A stretch of 17,332 nucleotides of DNA from JAIOTH01 sp964639335. GTDB taxonomy: Bacteria > Patescibacteriota > Patescibacteriia > UBA1558 > S5-K13. The DNA is taken from NCBI GenBank assembly GCA_964639335.1, contig CAZXCJ010000027.1, forward strand, positions 1 to 17,332, in the 5' to 3' direction. The first letter of the stretch is position 1; every line of letters starts with the position of its first letter. The notes under the pieces are model-generated. The model was not told where the DNA came from and did not search any database. It saw only the letters and a list, made by a program, of their open reading frames with translations. The position numbers and the translations under genes were made by a program. This document shows positions 6,143-14,146 of this stretch, one piece after another.

Positions 6143-7240
6143 TTATTTTTTATAAAATATATCCTCTATAAAATCCAAGGTTAATGAAAAACTAACCACC
6201 AAATCGTTGCCGCTAGTTGCTAAAGAGGCCTTATCAATAATAACCATATCTATAAAATCTTTAGCCTGATTCAAATGAATCCACTGTCTGGCCACTGTCT
6301 TATAGTCAGGAGCTACGGCATTTAAAGTTAAATTACCTTCAATGCTGCCGGCAAATGAATTATATTGAATATCTGGCAAAGTATTATCTTCAATGGCTTT
6401 AAAAAATTTGGTCCAATAAATATGCCTGTCAAAAAGACCGCTAATTTCACTTATCTTATTCTTCCATATTTCCATTTCTTTTATAACATCATCATAGCCC
6501 TTAATATAATCGATATATGTCTCAAATTCATCATCTAATTTATTATAATCATTAACAATTCTGGACCGATATATATAAAATCCAAAAAAGACTATGGAAG
6601 TAAATATACTGGAAATTATTAAGGCAATTAATAAAGAAAAATATAATTTTTTAGTACTAGGAATATTGGCATCAAATGGCAAAAGATTAACATCAACCTC
6701 TTTTTCTTTTTTTTGCTTATCTTTTTTCTTATTCTGAAATAAATTCTTAACATTTAATAATAAAGCGTCAAATACATTTCTATGTTTGCCTTTCTGCTTT
6801 TTTTTCTTTTTTTCTAACTTGAGTGGCAGAGATGTTTTAATTTTTTCATCCTTGGCTTCTTCTATTTTTTTGTTTTCCCTATTCCGAGCGAAGTCAGGGG
6901 ATTGATTATTTGTTTTAATTTCTTCAGTTTCTTTATCTTTCTGATTTACTAATTCCTGATTTTTTGACTTATTTTCTGATTCATCTACTATTTTATCTTT
7001 TAAATCTAGGGCAAAAGAATTAGTTAAATCGAAATTTTTTGATTTCTTAATTTTCGAAACATTTGGCCGCGGTTTAAACCAACTACCCATTTTGTTTCTA
7101 ATAGCCGGTTTTTGCTTTTTTTCTTCCACTAATTTTTCTCCAGCCGTATATTCTATATCATTAATATCAAAATCCTCTCTATCTTTTAGAGTTCTGCTCT
7201 TTCTTAAATCCTCTGGTAATAAATTTATGTCATCACTCAT
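6143..7240 (-). CDS. pilN: Type IV pilus alignment protein PilN with long N-terminal extension
   Basis: 365 residues, much longer than the usual PilN of about 180-200. The canonical part is at the end: VNLLPFD (184-190), a membrane helix (200-224), a coiled region and the C-terminal domain. Ahead of it lies a Lys/Glu-rich, probably disordered stretch of about 175 residues that begins with a second motif, INLLP (5-9). In known systems the short NLLP segment at the PilN N-terminus docks into PilM, so two copies suggest two docking sites. A GC-rich repeat-like element (6877-6900) encodes part of the linker in frame. It is followed closely by pilO; upstream is a repeat-rich spacer to pilM. Confidence 0.88.
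   Translation of the reverse strand: MSDDINLLPEDLRKSRTLKDREDFDINDIEYTAGEKLVEEKKQKPAIRNKMGSWFKPRPNVSKIKKSKNFDLTNSFALDLKDKIVDESENKSKNQELVNQKDKETEEIKTNNQSPDFARNRENKKIEEAKDEKIKTSLPLKLEKKKKKQKGKHRNVFDALLLNVKNLFQNKKKDKQKKEKEVDVNLLPFDANIPSTKKLYFSLLIALIISSIFTSIVFFGFYIYRSRIVNDYNKLDDEFETYIDYIKGYDDVIKEMEIWKNKISEISGLFDRHIYWTKFFKAIEDNTLPDIQYNSFAGSIEGNLTLNAVAPDYKTVARQWIHLNQAKDFIDMVIIDKASLATSGNDLVVSFSLTLDFIEDIFYKK
6877..6900. repeat. GC-rich palindrome-like element inside the pilN linker
   Basis: CCCT at 6877 and AGGGG at 6896-6900 bracket CCGAGCGAAGTC, a GC-rich island in AT-rich coding sequence. On the minus strand it reads CCCCTGACTTCGCTCGG and encodes SPDFARNRE in frame. CTTCGCTC-centred palindromes are, as I recall, common dispersed repeats in bacterial spacers, so this looks like a repeat inserted into a tolerant linker. 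Confidence 0.45.
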
Positions 7241-7250
7241 ATGTAATAAA

Positions 7251-7310
7251 CTGTTAAACTGCTAAATTGTTAAATGGTTTCATAATCCAACAATCCGACA
7301 ATTTAACAAT
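7251..7310. repeat. Two octamer arrays forming an inverted repeat upstream of pilN
   Basis: Left arm: CTGTTAAA, CTGCTAAA, TTGTTAAA (7251-7274). Right arm: CCAACAAT, CCGACAAT, TTAACAAT (7287-7310). The arms are also complementary: AATTGTTAAAT (7265-7275) matches ATTTAACAATT (7301-7311). Both tandem and inverted order are therefore present in the 146-bp pilM-pilN spacer. Confidence 0.7.
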
Positions 7311-7358
7311 TAATACCCCTATTATATCACACCCCCAGATTATTCTAAATTCCTATAA

Positions 7359-7379
7359 ACTATCGACTATCGACTATTA
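7359..7379. repeat. Heptamer array ACTATCG x3
   Basis: ACTATCG, ACTATCG and ACTATTA sit just downstream of the pilM stop on the minus strand. The unit differs from the other arrays in the window, but the 7-bp period is the same. Confidence 0.7.
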
Positions 7380-7386
7380 ACTAACC

Positions 7387-8514
7387 TTACTCTATCCCTC
7401 TTAAAGCCAAACCTATGGCCACTGAAAATCTTGGACCAATTTCATCTAAAACTGGTTTTAGCTCAGTAGGATATTTAATCTTATGCCAAGCATCTCCTAT
7501 ATAAACTGGACTATTTAATGTTTTGCTTAAATAATCAATTAAATTAGGCAAATAAGCCGAACCACCAGATAAAATTACTTTATCAATATTTCCTCGGCTC
7601 TGTCTTTTATATAAATCAAAAACATATTTAATTTCATTAACCATTGGTGATAATGTTTCTTCAATGGTCTTCGGAATATTAGTGCTTCCTCCCTTAGCAC
7701 TGCTTAACCCAAAGTCCTGTTTAAATTGCTCTGCTCTCTCAAAACTAATATTTAAACTCTGAGCAATGCTTTTAGTCATAGAATTTCCACCTACTTCTAT
7801 ACTCCTATTTAAAACTGGTAAATTATTTTCTATTACACAAACATCTGTGGTTACTGAACCAATGTCAACTATCATTGCACATGCTCCATCATCACTCATT
7901 AAAGACCTGGCCATAGCAAAGGATTCTACTTCTAAACTAAACAAATTCAAACCCACCTCTTTAAAAATATCCAAATAAATACTAACCAAATTCTGCGGAG
8001 CGGCAGTTAACAAAATTCTATTAAAATTTGATTTTGTCTTAATAATATCACCTCGATTAGAAACATTTAATGCTCCCCCGTTAATTACAGCGTCCTTGTT
8101 CTTCTTAACTGATTTAGTGTTTTTTCCATCCTGAATAATTTTCCAATCTAAAATCATATCTTCAATCGGAGAAGGAATAAATTTTTTGGCCTCCCATTTA
8201 ACAGCTGAATCTAAATCGTTTTTAGCCATAGCTGGTAAACTAATTACCGAGCTAAAAACTGAAAAGGTGGGCAAGGCCGCCGAACAGGTCTTGGTAGAAA
8301 TCCGGGATTTTTCTATTAATTTTTTTAAGGAATTCTTAATGTTTTTAATTGTCTGCGAGGTTTTATTTCTTATTAAATCTGCTTCTAGTTCTACCATGCC
8401 GTAAGTAACTAATTTGCCTTTATTTTTTTCATTAGTTAATTGCACAATTTTAATACTGGAAGTTCCAATATCAACCCCTAAAAAATCTTCTTGTTTTCTA
8501 TTAAATAAACCCAT
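7387..8514 (-). CDS. pilM: Type IV pilus actin-like ATPase PilM
   Basis: 375 residues of the FtsA/PilM actin-like fold. Phosphate-1 motif GVDIGTSSIKIVQL (13-26), phosphate-2 motif VDIGSVTTDVCVI (216-228) and adenosine motif VILSGGSAYLPNL (313-325) are all present. WEAKKFIPSPIEDM (107-120) is the PilM-typical segment. A Lys-rich insertion at about 129-162 is variable and probably a loop. PilM binds ATP in the cytoplasm and the N-terminus of PilN, linking the assembly motor to the alignment complex. The gene follows the large LamG gene after a 116-bp repeat-rich spacer. Confidence 0.95.
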   Translation of the reverse strand: MGLFNRKQEDFLGVDIGTSSIKIVQLTNEKNKGKLVTYGMVELEADLIRNKTSQTIKNIKNSLKKLIEKSRISTKTCSAALPTFSVFSSVISLPAMAKNDLDSAVKWEAKKFIPSPIEDMILDWKIIQDGKNTKSVKKNKDAVINGGALNVSNRGDIIKTKSNFNRILLTAAPQNLVSIYLDIFKEVGLNLFSLEVESFAMARSLMSDDGACAMIVDIGSVTTDVCVIENNLPVLNRSIEVGGNSMTKSIAQSLNISFERAEQFKQDFGLSSAKGGSTNIPKTIEETLSPMVNEIKYVFDLYKRQSRGNIDKVILSGGSAYLPNLIDYLSKTLNSPVYIGDAWHKIKYPTELKPVLDEIGPRFSVAIGLALRGIE

Positions 8515-8538
8515 ATTTTTAATAATTTCTAATTATTA

Positions 8539-8626
8539 ATTTTGAATTTCGATTGAATTATAAATTTCCAATTTTAGAATTAAATTATTCAAAATTTATT
8601 CGAAATTCGTCATTCAAAATTAAAAA
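8539..8626. repeat. Inverted repeat and degenerate heptamers between the LamG gene and pilM
   Basis: AATTTTGAAT near 8539 and ATTCAAAATT (8612-8621) are inverted copies. TTCGAAA, TTCGTCA, TTCAAAA and TTAAAAA (8599-8626) form four degenerate 7-bp units. The spacer is extremely AT-rich and no promoter stands out. Confidence 0.55.
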
Positions 8627-8630
8627 TTGA

Positions 8631-11600
8631 TTAATACGGTGCTATTTGATCCCAGCGCGGAAAAGTTTTTAAAACATCTCCTAATCCAGGTGGTGGATTT
8701 ATAACATTTCGGCCATCATAAATTATTAATTCTGCTGCTTCTCTTTCATCGCTCCACAAACTGCGAAAAGTTCTTTGTAAACTAAAATTTTTAGCTATAA
8801 ATTGACCAGAGACGATTAATCTATTGTCATCGCAGATGCTAGCTTCTTCTTCATAACAAGTATAAATAGTTCCGCAACTTTCAGTTGGTCCTCTAAAATC
8901 TGAACCACAATCTATCTCATCAGCCCCTAAAACTATAAAAGTACCAGCTAATTTTTCTACATCACCGCTAATTTTTAAATCCCCCTTAATAATCCATGCC
9001 ACTGAAGCTAATTTTATACTTTCTCCGCTGATAGCTATATTTTCATAAGCTATATTGCCATCTATAATTAAATCGCCGTCTATAATTATTGTCCCGGCAG
9101 CATTATCGCAATTTTCAAAAATGTAAACATAATCTGTACTACCAGCATTGTCTAAAGAAATATTTCCTGAAACTGAATAAACTTTTCCGCCCAAGCAAGC
9201 ACTACCGCCTATATCTCTAAATGGTAAATTATCTTCTCTCTCTCCGTATAAACCGTCTAGCAAGCCTTGATAATCTAAATTGCCTAAAACATTTCCATAA
9301 TCATTATCTAATTTAGGAAATTCATAATTAAAAACCTGACCCGTGTCCACAGAACTTAACCAAGGAACTTCTCCAGGAGATAGATCAGACATTTGTGAAC
9401 TTGTCCAATTGGTTACATGCCCATCGGCCTGAATCATATAAGTAGCATTAAAATATCCGGCTGGCGGAGCAACTGTATAATCAGAGCCAATATTGCCCTG
9501 ACTATAAATATTGCCATATCTAGTAGATAAATAAGAACGATATAGACCGGCTCCATAATTAGGAGAAAATTTTATCCATCCTAGTCCTCTATTATTTCCA
9601 AATTCGTCATTTTCAAATCCGCTCCAGGCATAACCCTTAATATTGGCTGCATTAGAATCAAAAGCCAAACCATATTTTCGGCAACTAGCACATTGTTCGC
9701 AAATTATCTCTCCTTCATCAGAATCTTCGTCTATATCTTCAATATCAAATCCGCATTGTTCACATTGATAACAAATATTATTGGTAACTGGATCTGGTTC
9801 TACATTTTGTTTTAAACAAGCCGAGCATGATCTTTTTTCTGGATGAGTAAAACTAAATTCAATATCATCCTGGCTTAATAATATTCCCTCATAAAACCGC
9901 GCATAATCCATCTGACCATTAAAATAAATATTCCCACCGCAAGTATCGCAATTACTAAAACCCAAAGATTTTAAGGCCTGCGTTTTGCTAATATCTGAAT
10001 AATCAGGATCACTGTAAAAATCAAAATTATTCTCACCAAAATAGGCCCCATCGCGATAAAATTTTACATTTCCATTATTTCTAACTACTGCATAATAATG
10101 CCATTCATCACCCCATAAAAAAGCATTCGTTATTTCTAATTGAATTGGATCTTCTATTTCCCAAAAAAAATTATTATTATCAGCTCCGCTGGTAGAAATT
10201 CCCTGATCTACACTACCATTACCAAGCATAAAAATTCCATTTCTATCTTCTTCATCTTTAGAACCAGCTTTAGCCCACCAAGTAATGCTGGAAATTGTTG
10301 ACAACGGAATACTGCCCACATCAACATAATCATTTTCTCCATCAAAATCTAAACAATTTCCTAAATAGCCATCTTCATTCCAATAAATGCCAGTAAAATT
10401 TATTAAATCACCATGTTTTCCATCTCCTGAATAATCAGTCAAAATATCTCCGCTAGATTCATTAAATTTCCAAAAACCCCTTAGGCCCGCTTCTTCGTCT
10501 CTAATAATACAACTAATACAATCTAAATAATCATTATATTGATTAGGAATAATATCTGGACCCTGTAATCTAATCCAGCCCGTATTTATTTCTTCTGGTA
10601 TATTAGAATCATCCAAAGTAATGGCCTTGGCCCAGCCCGTAATCATATGCGGATAAATATCATTAGCTTGGTCTGGGGTCCAATGTAGCGTAGCTCCTAC
10701 CGTACCATCTGGGGGAGAATTATAATCCTCACAACTATCACCAAAACATATCCAGCCAATACTATTAGACCAAGTCCAACCGCTAATCTCTCCGGTATTT
10801 TCCTCTATATTTAAAAGATAATTAGCATTATGATGCATATTATGTACAATCTGACCAGTAGTTAAAACTTCCTCAAAAATCCTAATTTCATCTAATTCTC
10901 CCTGCCAATAATTAAGTAAGCCATCTACTCGACCTATGGCATCAAATTTTCCTGTATTGCCATTATTAGAAAAAATATCTTCATTAATATAATCTCCATC
11001 GCGATAAAATTTAACATTGGTATTATTCCTGACTACTACATAATAATGCCAATCATCATCCCATAAAAAAGCATTGTCTATATCTACTTGTGCGCTTCCC
11101 AAATCCCAAGTAAATTTATCAGATTCCGAACCAGTATTATAAATTCCTCCACCACCAATATTAAACAAACCCTGGATCTCACTTTTAGCTTCAGCTTTAG
11201 CCCACCAAGCAATAGTTAATTGATTGCCTAAATTTCCTCCGCCTATAGTGATATAATTATCTATCCCGTTAAAGTATAAAGAATTATTAAAATTAGAATT
11301 CCTGCTGGCTAAACCCGTATTTCTATCTCGTCCACCATTTCTTAAATTACTAATTGTAAAATTATTTAAAGTACAGCTATTGGCTTCTGGGGAATTATCC
11401 CTAACTGTATTTGCTGATAAATCAATATCCTCTCCGTCAAAACTTAAATCTAAAACTGTGTCCACGTCTATTCCACACCAATCCTGATATTCATTAGCAT
11501 ACATATTATTACATGATTCAGAAACCCAGCCCAGACCATAATAAATTCCGCTCTCGGCTTCGTCCTGATAAGCATTCCAAGCCCAACCTCCTAAATTTTC

Positions 11601-11705
11601 ACCGGCAAAAATAATTTTTCTGCTCTGCAAAAAAAATAAAGAGGAAACGATTAATCCCAAAATTATAATAAATAGCCCCAAAAATTTATTTTTAAACAAA
11701 AACAT
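8631..11705 (-). CDS. Large membrane-anchored surface protein with two LamG-like domains
   Basis: 1024 residues. An N-terminal hydrophobic segment (9-27) exports or anchors it. Two LamG-like jelly-roll domains follow, about 84-290 and 407-620. They share YFNGIDNYI/DFDGENDYV openings, a WWAKA strand, DDWHYYVVVRN/DEWHYYAVVRN and VKFYRDG strands, so they arose by duplication. Aromatic GWxW motifs occur near 40, 309 and 691, each followed by GWI or GWV. A CxxC cluster (627-675) has zinc- or disulfide-like spacing. The C-terminal 190 residues have repeated IxGD strands like a beta-helix, then a conserved-looking IIYDGR...PPPG tail. It may act as an adhesin or stalk on the cell or pilus. It directly precedes pilM, but a pilus link is inferred. 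No SD before the ATG. Confidence 0.85.
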   Translation of the reverse strand: MFLFKNKFLGLFIIILGLIVSSLFFLQSRKIIFAGENLGGWAWNAYQDEAESGIYYGLGWVSESCNNMYANEYQDWCGIDVDTVLDLSFDGEDIDLSANTVRDNSPEANSCTLNNFTISNLRNGGRDRNTGLASRNSNFNNSLYFNGIDNYITIGGGNLGNQLTIAWWAKAEAKSEIQGLFNIGGGGIYNTGSESDKFTWDLGSAQVDIDNAFLWDDDWHYYVVVRNNTNVKFYRDGDYINEDIFSNNGNTGKFDAIGRVDGLLNYWQGELDEIRIFEEVLTTGQIVHNMHHNANYLLNIEENTGEISGWTWSNSIGWICFGDSCEDYNSPPDGTVGATLHWTPDQANDIYPHMITGWAKAITLDDSNIPEEINTGWIRLQGPDIIPNQYNDYLDCISCIIRDEEAGLRGFWKFNESSGDILTDYSGDGKHGDLINFTGIYWNEDGYLGNCLDFDGENDYVDVGSIPLSTISSITWWAKAGSKDEEDRNGIFMLGNGSVDQGISTSGADNNNFFWEIEDPIQLEITNAFLWGDEWHYYAVVRNNGNVKFYRDGAYFGENNFDFYSDPDYSDISKTQALKSLGFSNCDTCGGNIYFNGQMDYARFYEGILLSQDDIEFSFTHPEKRSCSACLKQNVEPDPVTNNICYQCEQCGFDIEDIDEDSDEGEIICEQCASCRKYGLAFDSNAANIKGYAWSGFENDEFGNNRGLGWIKFSPNYGAGLYRSYLSTRYGNIYSQGNIGSDYTVAPPAGYFNATYMIQADGHVTNWTSSQMSDLSPGEVPWLSSVDTGQVFNYEFPKLDNDYGNVLGNLDYQGLLDGLYGEREDNLPFRDIGGSACLGGKVYSVSGNISLDNAGSTDYVYIFENCDNAAGTIIIDGDLIIDGNIAYENIAISGESIKLASVAWIIKGDLKISGDVEKLAGTFIVLGADEIDCGSDFRGPTESCGTIYTCYEEEASICDDNRLIVSGQFIAKNFSLQRTFRSLWSDEREAAELIIYDGRNVINPPPGLGDVLKTFPRWDQIAPY

Positions 11706-11747
11706 TAATAATTGTTTTATTGGTCTTAATTAGGTAGCTTTTAATTT

Positions 11748-12503
11748 TTAACTGGGGTGATCTGAACCCGGCGGAAGAACAACATCATTAATTGCCTTTT
11801 CAGCAGTATTAATAATTTCATCAGTAATTCCATCATAATTAACAACAAAATCATTATAATCTCCTCTTTCGTCTTCTAATAAATTTATAGCTGTAGAATA
11901 TTCTTTTAATTCCATTTCATCAATAATTACAAAAATGCCACTTATTGAAGTACTCATGCTTGTAGATAAATTATCAAGCTCCTTCTCGCTCCTAATCAAG
12001 GAAAGGGTTAAATCTGAATCTGAAATTCCATTGTCTTGAATATAAATTTCTGTGCTATTTATTAACGTATAAGCAGTATCAAGATTTTGAGCTAAAGTAT
12101 TAAATTTTCTAATGCGATAAATTGACTTTCTTAAAAATCTATAATCGCCAAGAATTTGTGTAAACAAACTAGATGCATCTTGATTTTCATATATAGAATC
12201 CGAAAAATCATTCACAAAATCATTATATACAACAATTTTGTCTAACAAAATATCCTTATAGCTATCACCGATTTTGTCTAAATTAGGCAAAACAGTAGTG
12301 GTCTGAACATCAAAAACCTGGACTATCTTATCAGCACTATCTTTATATCTGTCTAATCTATCCGATGTTCCAGTTTCTGGTGAATAATCTGGAGTTGCAG
12401 CAAAAATAGGAACAGAAAGTGGATTAAAAACTAAAAATGCAAATAATGTTATTAACAAAAATATTTTTTTCATCCCATTAGATAAATTTTTTTCATACTT
12501 CAT
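11748..12503 (-). CDS. Secreted helical protein of unknown function
   Basis: 251 residues from the first ATG. An internal ATG at 12473 gives a cleaner signal peptide, MKKIFLLITLFAFLVF followed by a polar boundary near PIFAATP; the first ten codons include LSNG, which resembles the end of the MNPVR palindrome just upstream. The mature part is acidic and mostly helical, with regular leucine/isoleucine spacing that suggests a coiled coil or helical bundle. I recognise no family. It lies 42 nt ahead of the LamG gene, so the two are probably co-expressed surface proteins. No SD is visible at either start. Confidence 0.8.
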   Translation of the reverse strand: MKYEKNLSNGMKKIFLLITLFAFLVFNPLSVPIFAATPDYSPETGTSDRLDRYKDSADKIVQVFDVQTTTVLPNLDKIGDSYKDILLDKIVVYNDFVNDFSDSIYENQDASSLFTQILGDYRFLRKSIYRIRKFNTLAQNLDTAYTLINSTEIYIQDNGISDSDLTLSLIRSEKELDNLSTSMSTSISGIFVIIDEMELKEYSTAINLLEDERGDYNDFVVNYDGITDEIINTAEKAINDVVLPPGSDHPS

Positions 12504-12541
12504 ATATTTTTTATTATTGATTAATTTACTTATTAGCCCGT

Positions 12542-12574
12542 TTAGACAACAAGAGTATATCTAACGGGATTCAT
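12542..12574 (-). other. Mini-ORF MNPVRYTLVV with SD, inside a dispersed palindrome
   Basis: Ten codons then TAA. GGAAAGGA (12582-12589, minus strand) lies 7 nt before the ATG, a better SD than any long minus-strand gene here has. The ATG and first codons are the second exact copy of the 16-bp repeat at 5428-5443. Downstream, TCTAAACGGG (minus) can pair with CCCGTTAGA with one bulge, so the mini-ORF sits in a leader hairpin ahead of the 12503 gene. It could be a leader peptide/attenuator or only a repeat that happens to carry an SD. Confidence 0.5.
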
Positions 12575-12635
12575 ATCGTTTTCCTTTCCAAATTAAAAAA
12601 TTAAATTATTAAAATTATATTATTATAATAAATAA

Positions 12636-12938
12636 TTATTCCTCATTTTCCTCGCCTAAACCTTCTCTTTGATTTTTGATTTTATCTATTAATCCTTTTA
12701 TGTCCTGCTCGCTGGGATTTTCTATAACATTGTCTTTGTCAATATTGAGCGGCCCTGTTTGCTCATTAATGTATTCTTTTTCTTGACTTGGTTTAATGCC
12801 TTTAGAAATAAAAAAATACACACTAAAAATTATTAGCACTATCAAGATAACCAAGGCGATAATTACCATAATTTTATCTATTCCTTTTTTATTTTGAGGT
12901 GCTTCTTGTTTTTCTTCTTCTATAATTTTTTCTTCCAT
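12636..12938 (-). CDS. Small single-pass membrane protein of unknown function
   Basis: 100 residues: a charged N-terminus of about 20 residues rich in Glu/Lys, one strong membrane helix (about 23-45, IMVIIALVILIVLIIFSVYF), then an acidic, Lys-rich tail with SEQDIKGLIDKI. There is no signal-peptide cleavage motif, so it probably stays anchored with the tail outside. I recognise no family. It lies between the NTase-HEPN cassette and the secreted helical protein. A 159-bp AT-rich spacer with a repeat copy separates it from the cassette. Confidence 0.75.
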   Translation of the reverse strand: MEEKIIEEEKQEAPQNKKGIDKIMVIIALVILIVLIIFSVYFFISKGIKPSQEKEYINEQTGPLNIDKDNVIENPSEQDIKGLIDKIKNQREGLGEENEE

Positions 12939-13035
12939 CTGATTTATATAATTAATAATTAAAATTTATTTTAAATTTATTATTTTATTTATAAATTAAT
13001 TTTATATTTCCCGTAAAATTACTAAATATCTTAAA

Positions 13036-13057
13036 AATATCTGTCATAAAAAATTAT
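13036..13057. repeat. 22-bp direct repeat, left copy
   Basis: This stretch (core ATCTGTCATAAAAAATTAT) is identical to 14062-14083, which covers the start codon of the first NTase gene. The two copies bracket the three-gene cassette, 1026 bp apart. On the minus strand this copy also begins a 20-codon frame, MTDIFKIFSNFTGN..., that shares its MTDI start with the NTase. Confidence 0.75.
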
Positions 13058-13097
13058 CATTACTATTATTTTATAAAAAATCTATCTTCAAATTACG

Positions 13098-13412
13098 TCA
13101 TACTATCTTAATTCCTGTTTTTTTAACTTCATATACCATTGGATCATACTCATTTTTAAAATCCTCTATAGTAAAACCATGCGGTTCTATTCTCGAATCT
13201 ACCTCTAAACTTAAATGTGATAATAATATTTCATTTTTCCACCAATTTCTTTTCAATTTATCTGAAATAACTGCTATATCAATATCACTCCACTTATTAG
13301 CCCTGCCTTGAGAATATGAGCCAAAAAGATAAATCGCAGAAAAAGAATACCCTTCTGCTTTTAACTTATTTGCATATTCTTTTGCTATATTTTTTACTTG
13401 AGCCTTTGACAT
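13098..13412 (-). CDS. Minimal nucleotidyltransferase (second NTase of the cassette)
   Basis: 104 residues of the pol-beta-type NTase fold. The catalytic signature is GSYSQGRANKWSDIDIAV (31-48), with the Gly-Ser and the metal-binding Asp-x-Asp; a further Asp lies in LEVDSRIEPHGFT. It overlaps the HEPN gene by 19 nt, so the two are translationally coupled. In known HEPN/MNT pairs the NTase modifies and silences the HEPN partner by AMP transfer. It is not a simple duplicate of the upstream NTase: only the motif is shared. It stops at TGA. Confidence 0.88.
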   Translation of the reverse strand: MSKAQVKNIAKEYANKLKAEGYSFSAIYLFGSYSQGRANKWSDIDIAVISDKLKRNWWKNEILLSHLSLEVDSRIEPHGFTIEDFKNEYDPMVYEVKKTGIKIV

Positions 13413-13792
13413 AACTTTCTATATAATTTAACAATTTTTTTAAAACGTTTTTCTGCAAACTCTTTAGTACAAATTTTATAAAAACGTAGTTTATAATCTG
13501 GATAACGGACTCTGATGTTAAAATTGTTCACTTCTTTTAAAAACTTCAATTCGTCTTTATCTAATTGTATCTCAGCTAATTCCTCAAGCCTAACAAGGTC
13601 ATGAATATATGGAGCTTCTTTGCCAGCGTTTTTTACTACTAACCCTTTTAAAATTTTCTCAAGAATAATATGACCAAAAAATAAACAATCTGAATATCGC
13701 TTAATCTTAAAAAGTCCCTGCATTGTTTTATAATCATGTTGAGCCGTTTTTTTCCAATATTCTATAATCTTTTTAATATTTTCTTTTTTCAT
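13394..13792 (-). CDS. HEPN-domain protein, probable toxin of the cassette
   Basis: 132 residues, an all-helical HEPN domain. Family features include the AQHDYKTM start, DCLFFGHIILEKILKGLVV (35-53) with the central Glu-Lys-x-x-Lys, the APYIHDLVRL segment and the FNIRVRYPDYK motif. I do not see the Rx4-6H RNase motif, so ribonuclease activity is uncertain; this HEPN subfamily often lacks it. The ATG overlaps the preceding NTase stop (ATGA at 13789-13792) and its end overlaps the next NTase by 19 nt. Toxin-antitoxin action is inferred from HEPN/MNT systems. Confidence 0.88.
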   Translation of the reverse strand: MKKENIKKIIEYWKKTAQHDYKTMQGLFKIKRYSDCLFFGHIILEKILKGLVVKNAGKEAPYIHDLVRLEELAEIQLDKDELKFLKEVNNFNIRVRYPDYKLRFYKICTKEFAEKRFKKIVKLYRKLCQRLK

Positions 13793-14073
13793 AAAATTTT
13801 TACTTCTTGTTTAAGAATTCCATCTTTTAATAGCGGGTGGATAGTGCAATATTCAACAACATCTACTTTCTTTCCAATATTTTCTCCAAGCATTCTCTCT
13901 AATTTAACTAAATCCAATAAACTCCTTCTGCCTTTGAATTTTATTAAAATATCAATATCACTATCTTTTTTAGATTCTCCTCTGACAAAAGAGCCGAATA
14001 ATCCCGCTTTCACAACATTATTTTTCTTTAAAATTGGAATTATTTTTTTTTGTATTGCCTTAATATCTGTCAT
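13789..14073 (-). CDS. Minimal nucleotidyltransferase, MntA-like (first NTase of the cassette)
   Basis: 94 residues. The signature GSFVRGESKKDSDIDILIKF (27-46) carries Gly-Ser and Asp-x-Asp; a third acidic residue is in KKVDVVEY. The length and sequence fit the small NTases that pair with HEPN genes. Its stop TGA overlaps the HEPN ATG by 4 nt, the classic coupled arrangement. The start codon lies inside the right copy of the 22-bp direct repeat. No SD is seen; the upstream 166-bp spacer has a TTGACA but no matching -10. Confidence 0.9.
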   Translation of the reverse strand: MTDIKAIQKKIIPILKKNNVVKAGLFGSFVRGESKKDSDIDILIKFKGRRSLLDLVKLERMLGENIGKKVDVVEYCTIHPLLKDGILKQEVKIL

Positions 14074-14083
14074 AAAAAATTAT
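14062..14083. repeat. 22-bp direct repeat, right copy, over the NTase start
   Basis: Identical to 13036-13057 and includes the NTase ATG plus the codons for T, D and I. Beyond the match, TATTATTTTA is also shared with a small offset, so homology extends slightly past the exact copy. Confidence 0.75.
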
Positions 14084-14146
14084 TATTTTAAATATGGACT
14101 AATGTTATCACCATTACTTTGTCAAATTTAAACATGCTTTTTCATC

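Noticed and set aside
14120..14125. Perfect TTGACA (-35) on the minus strand ahead of the NTase-HEPN cassette
   Set aside because: No acceptable -10 lies 15-19 nt downstream (the 17-nt position reads TTAGTC), so I did not call a promoter.
13736..14131. 131-codon plus-strand frame opposite the HEPN/NTase genes
   Set aside because: It is Phe/Ser/Leu-rich shadow of the Lys/Glu-rich minus genes, which have clear family motifs.
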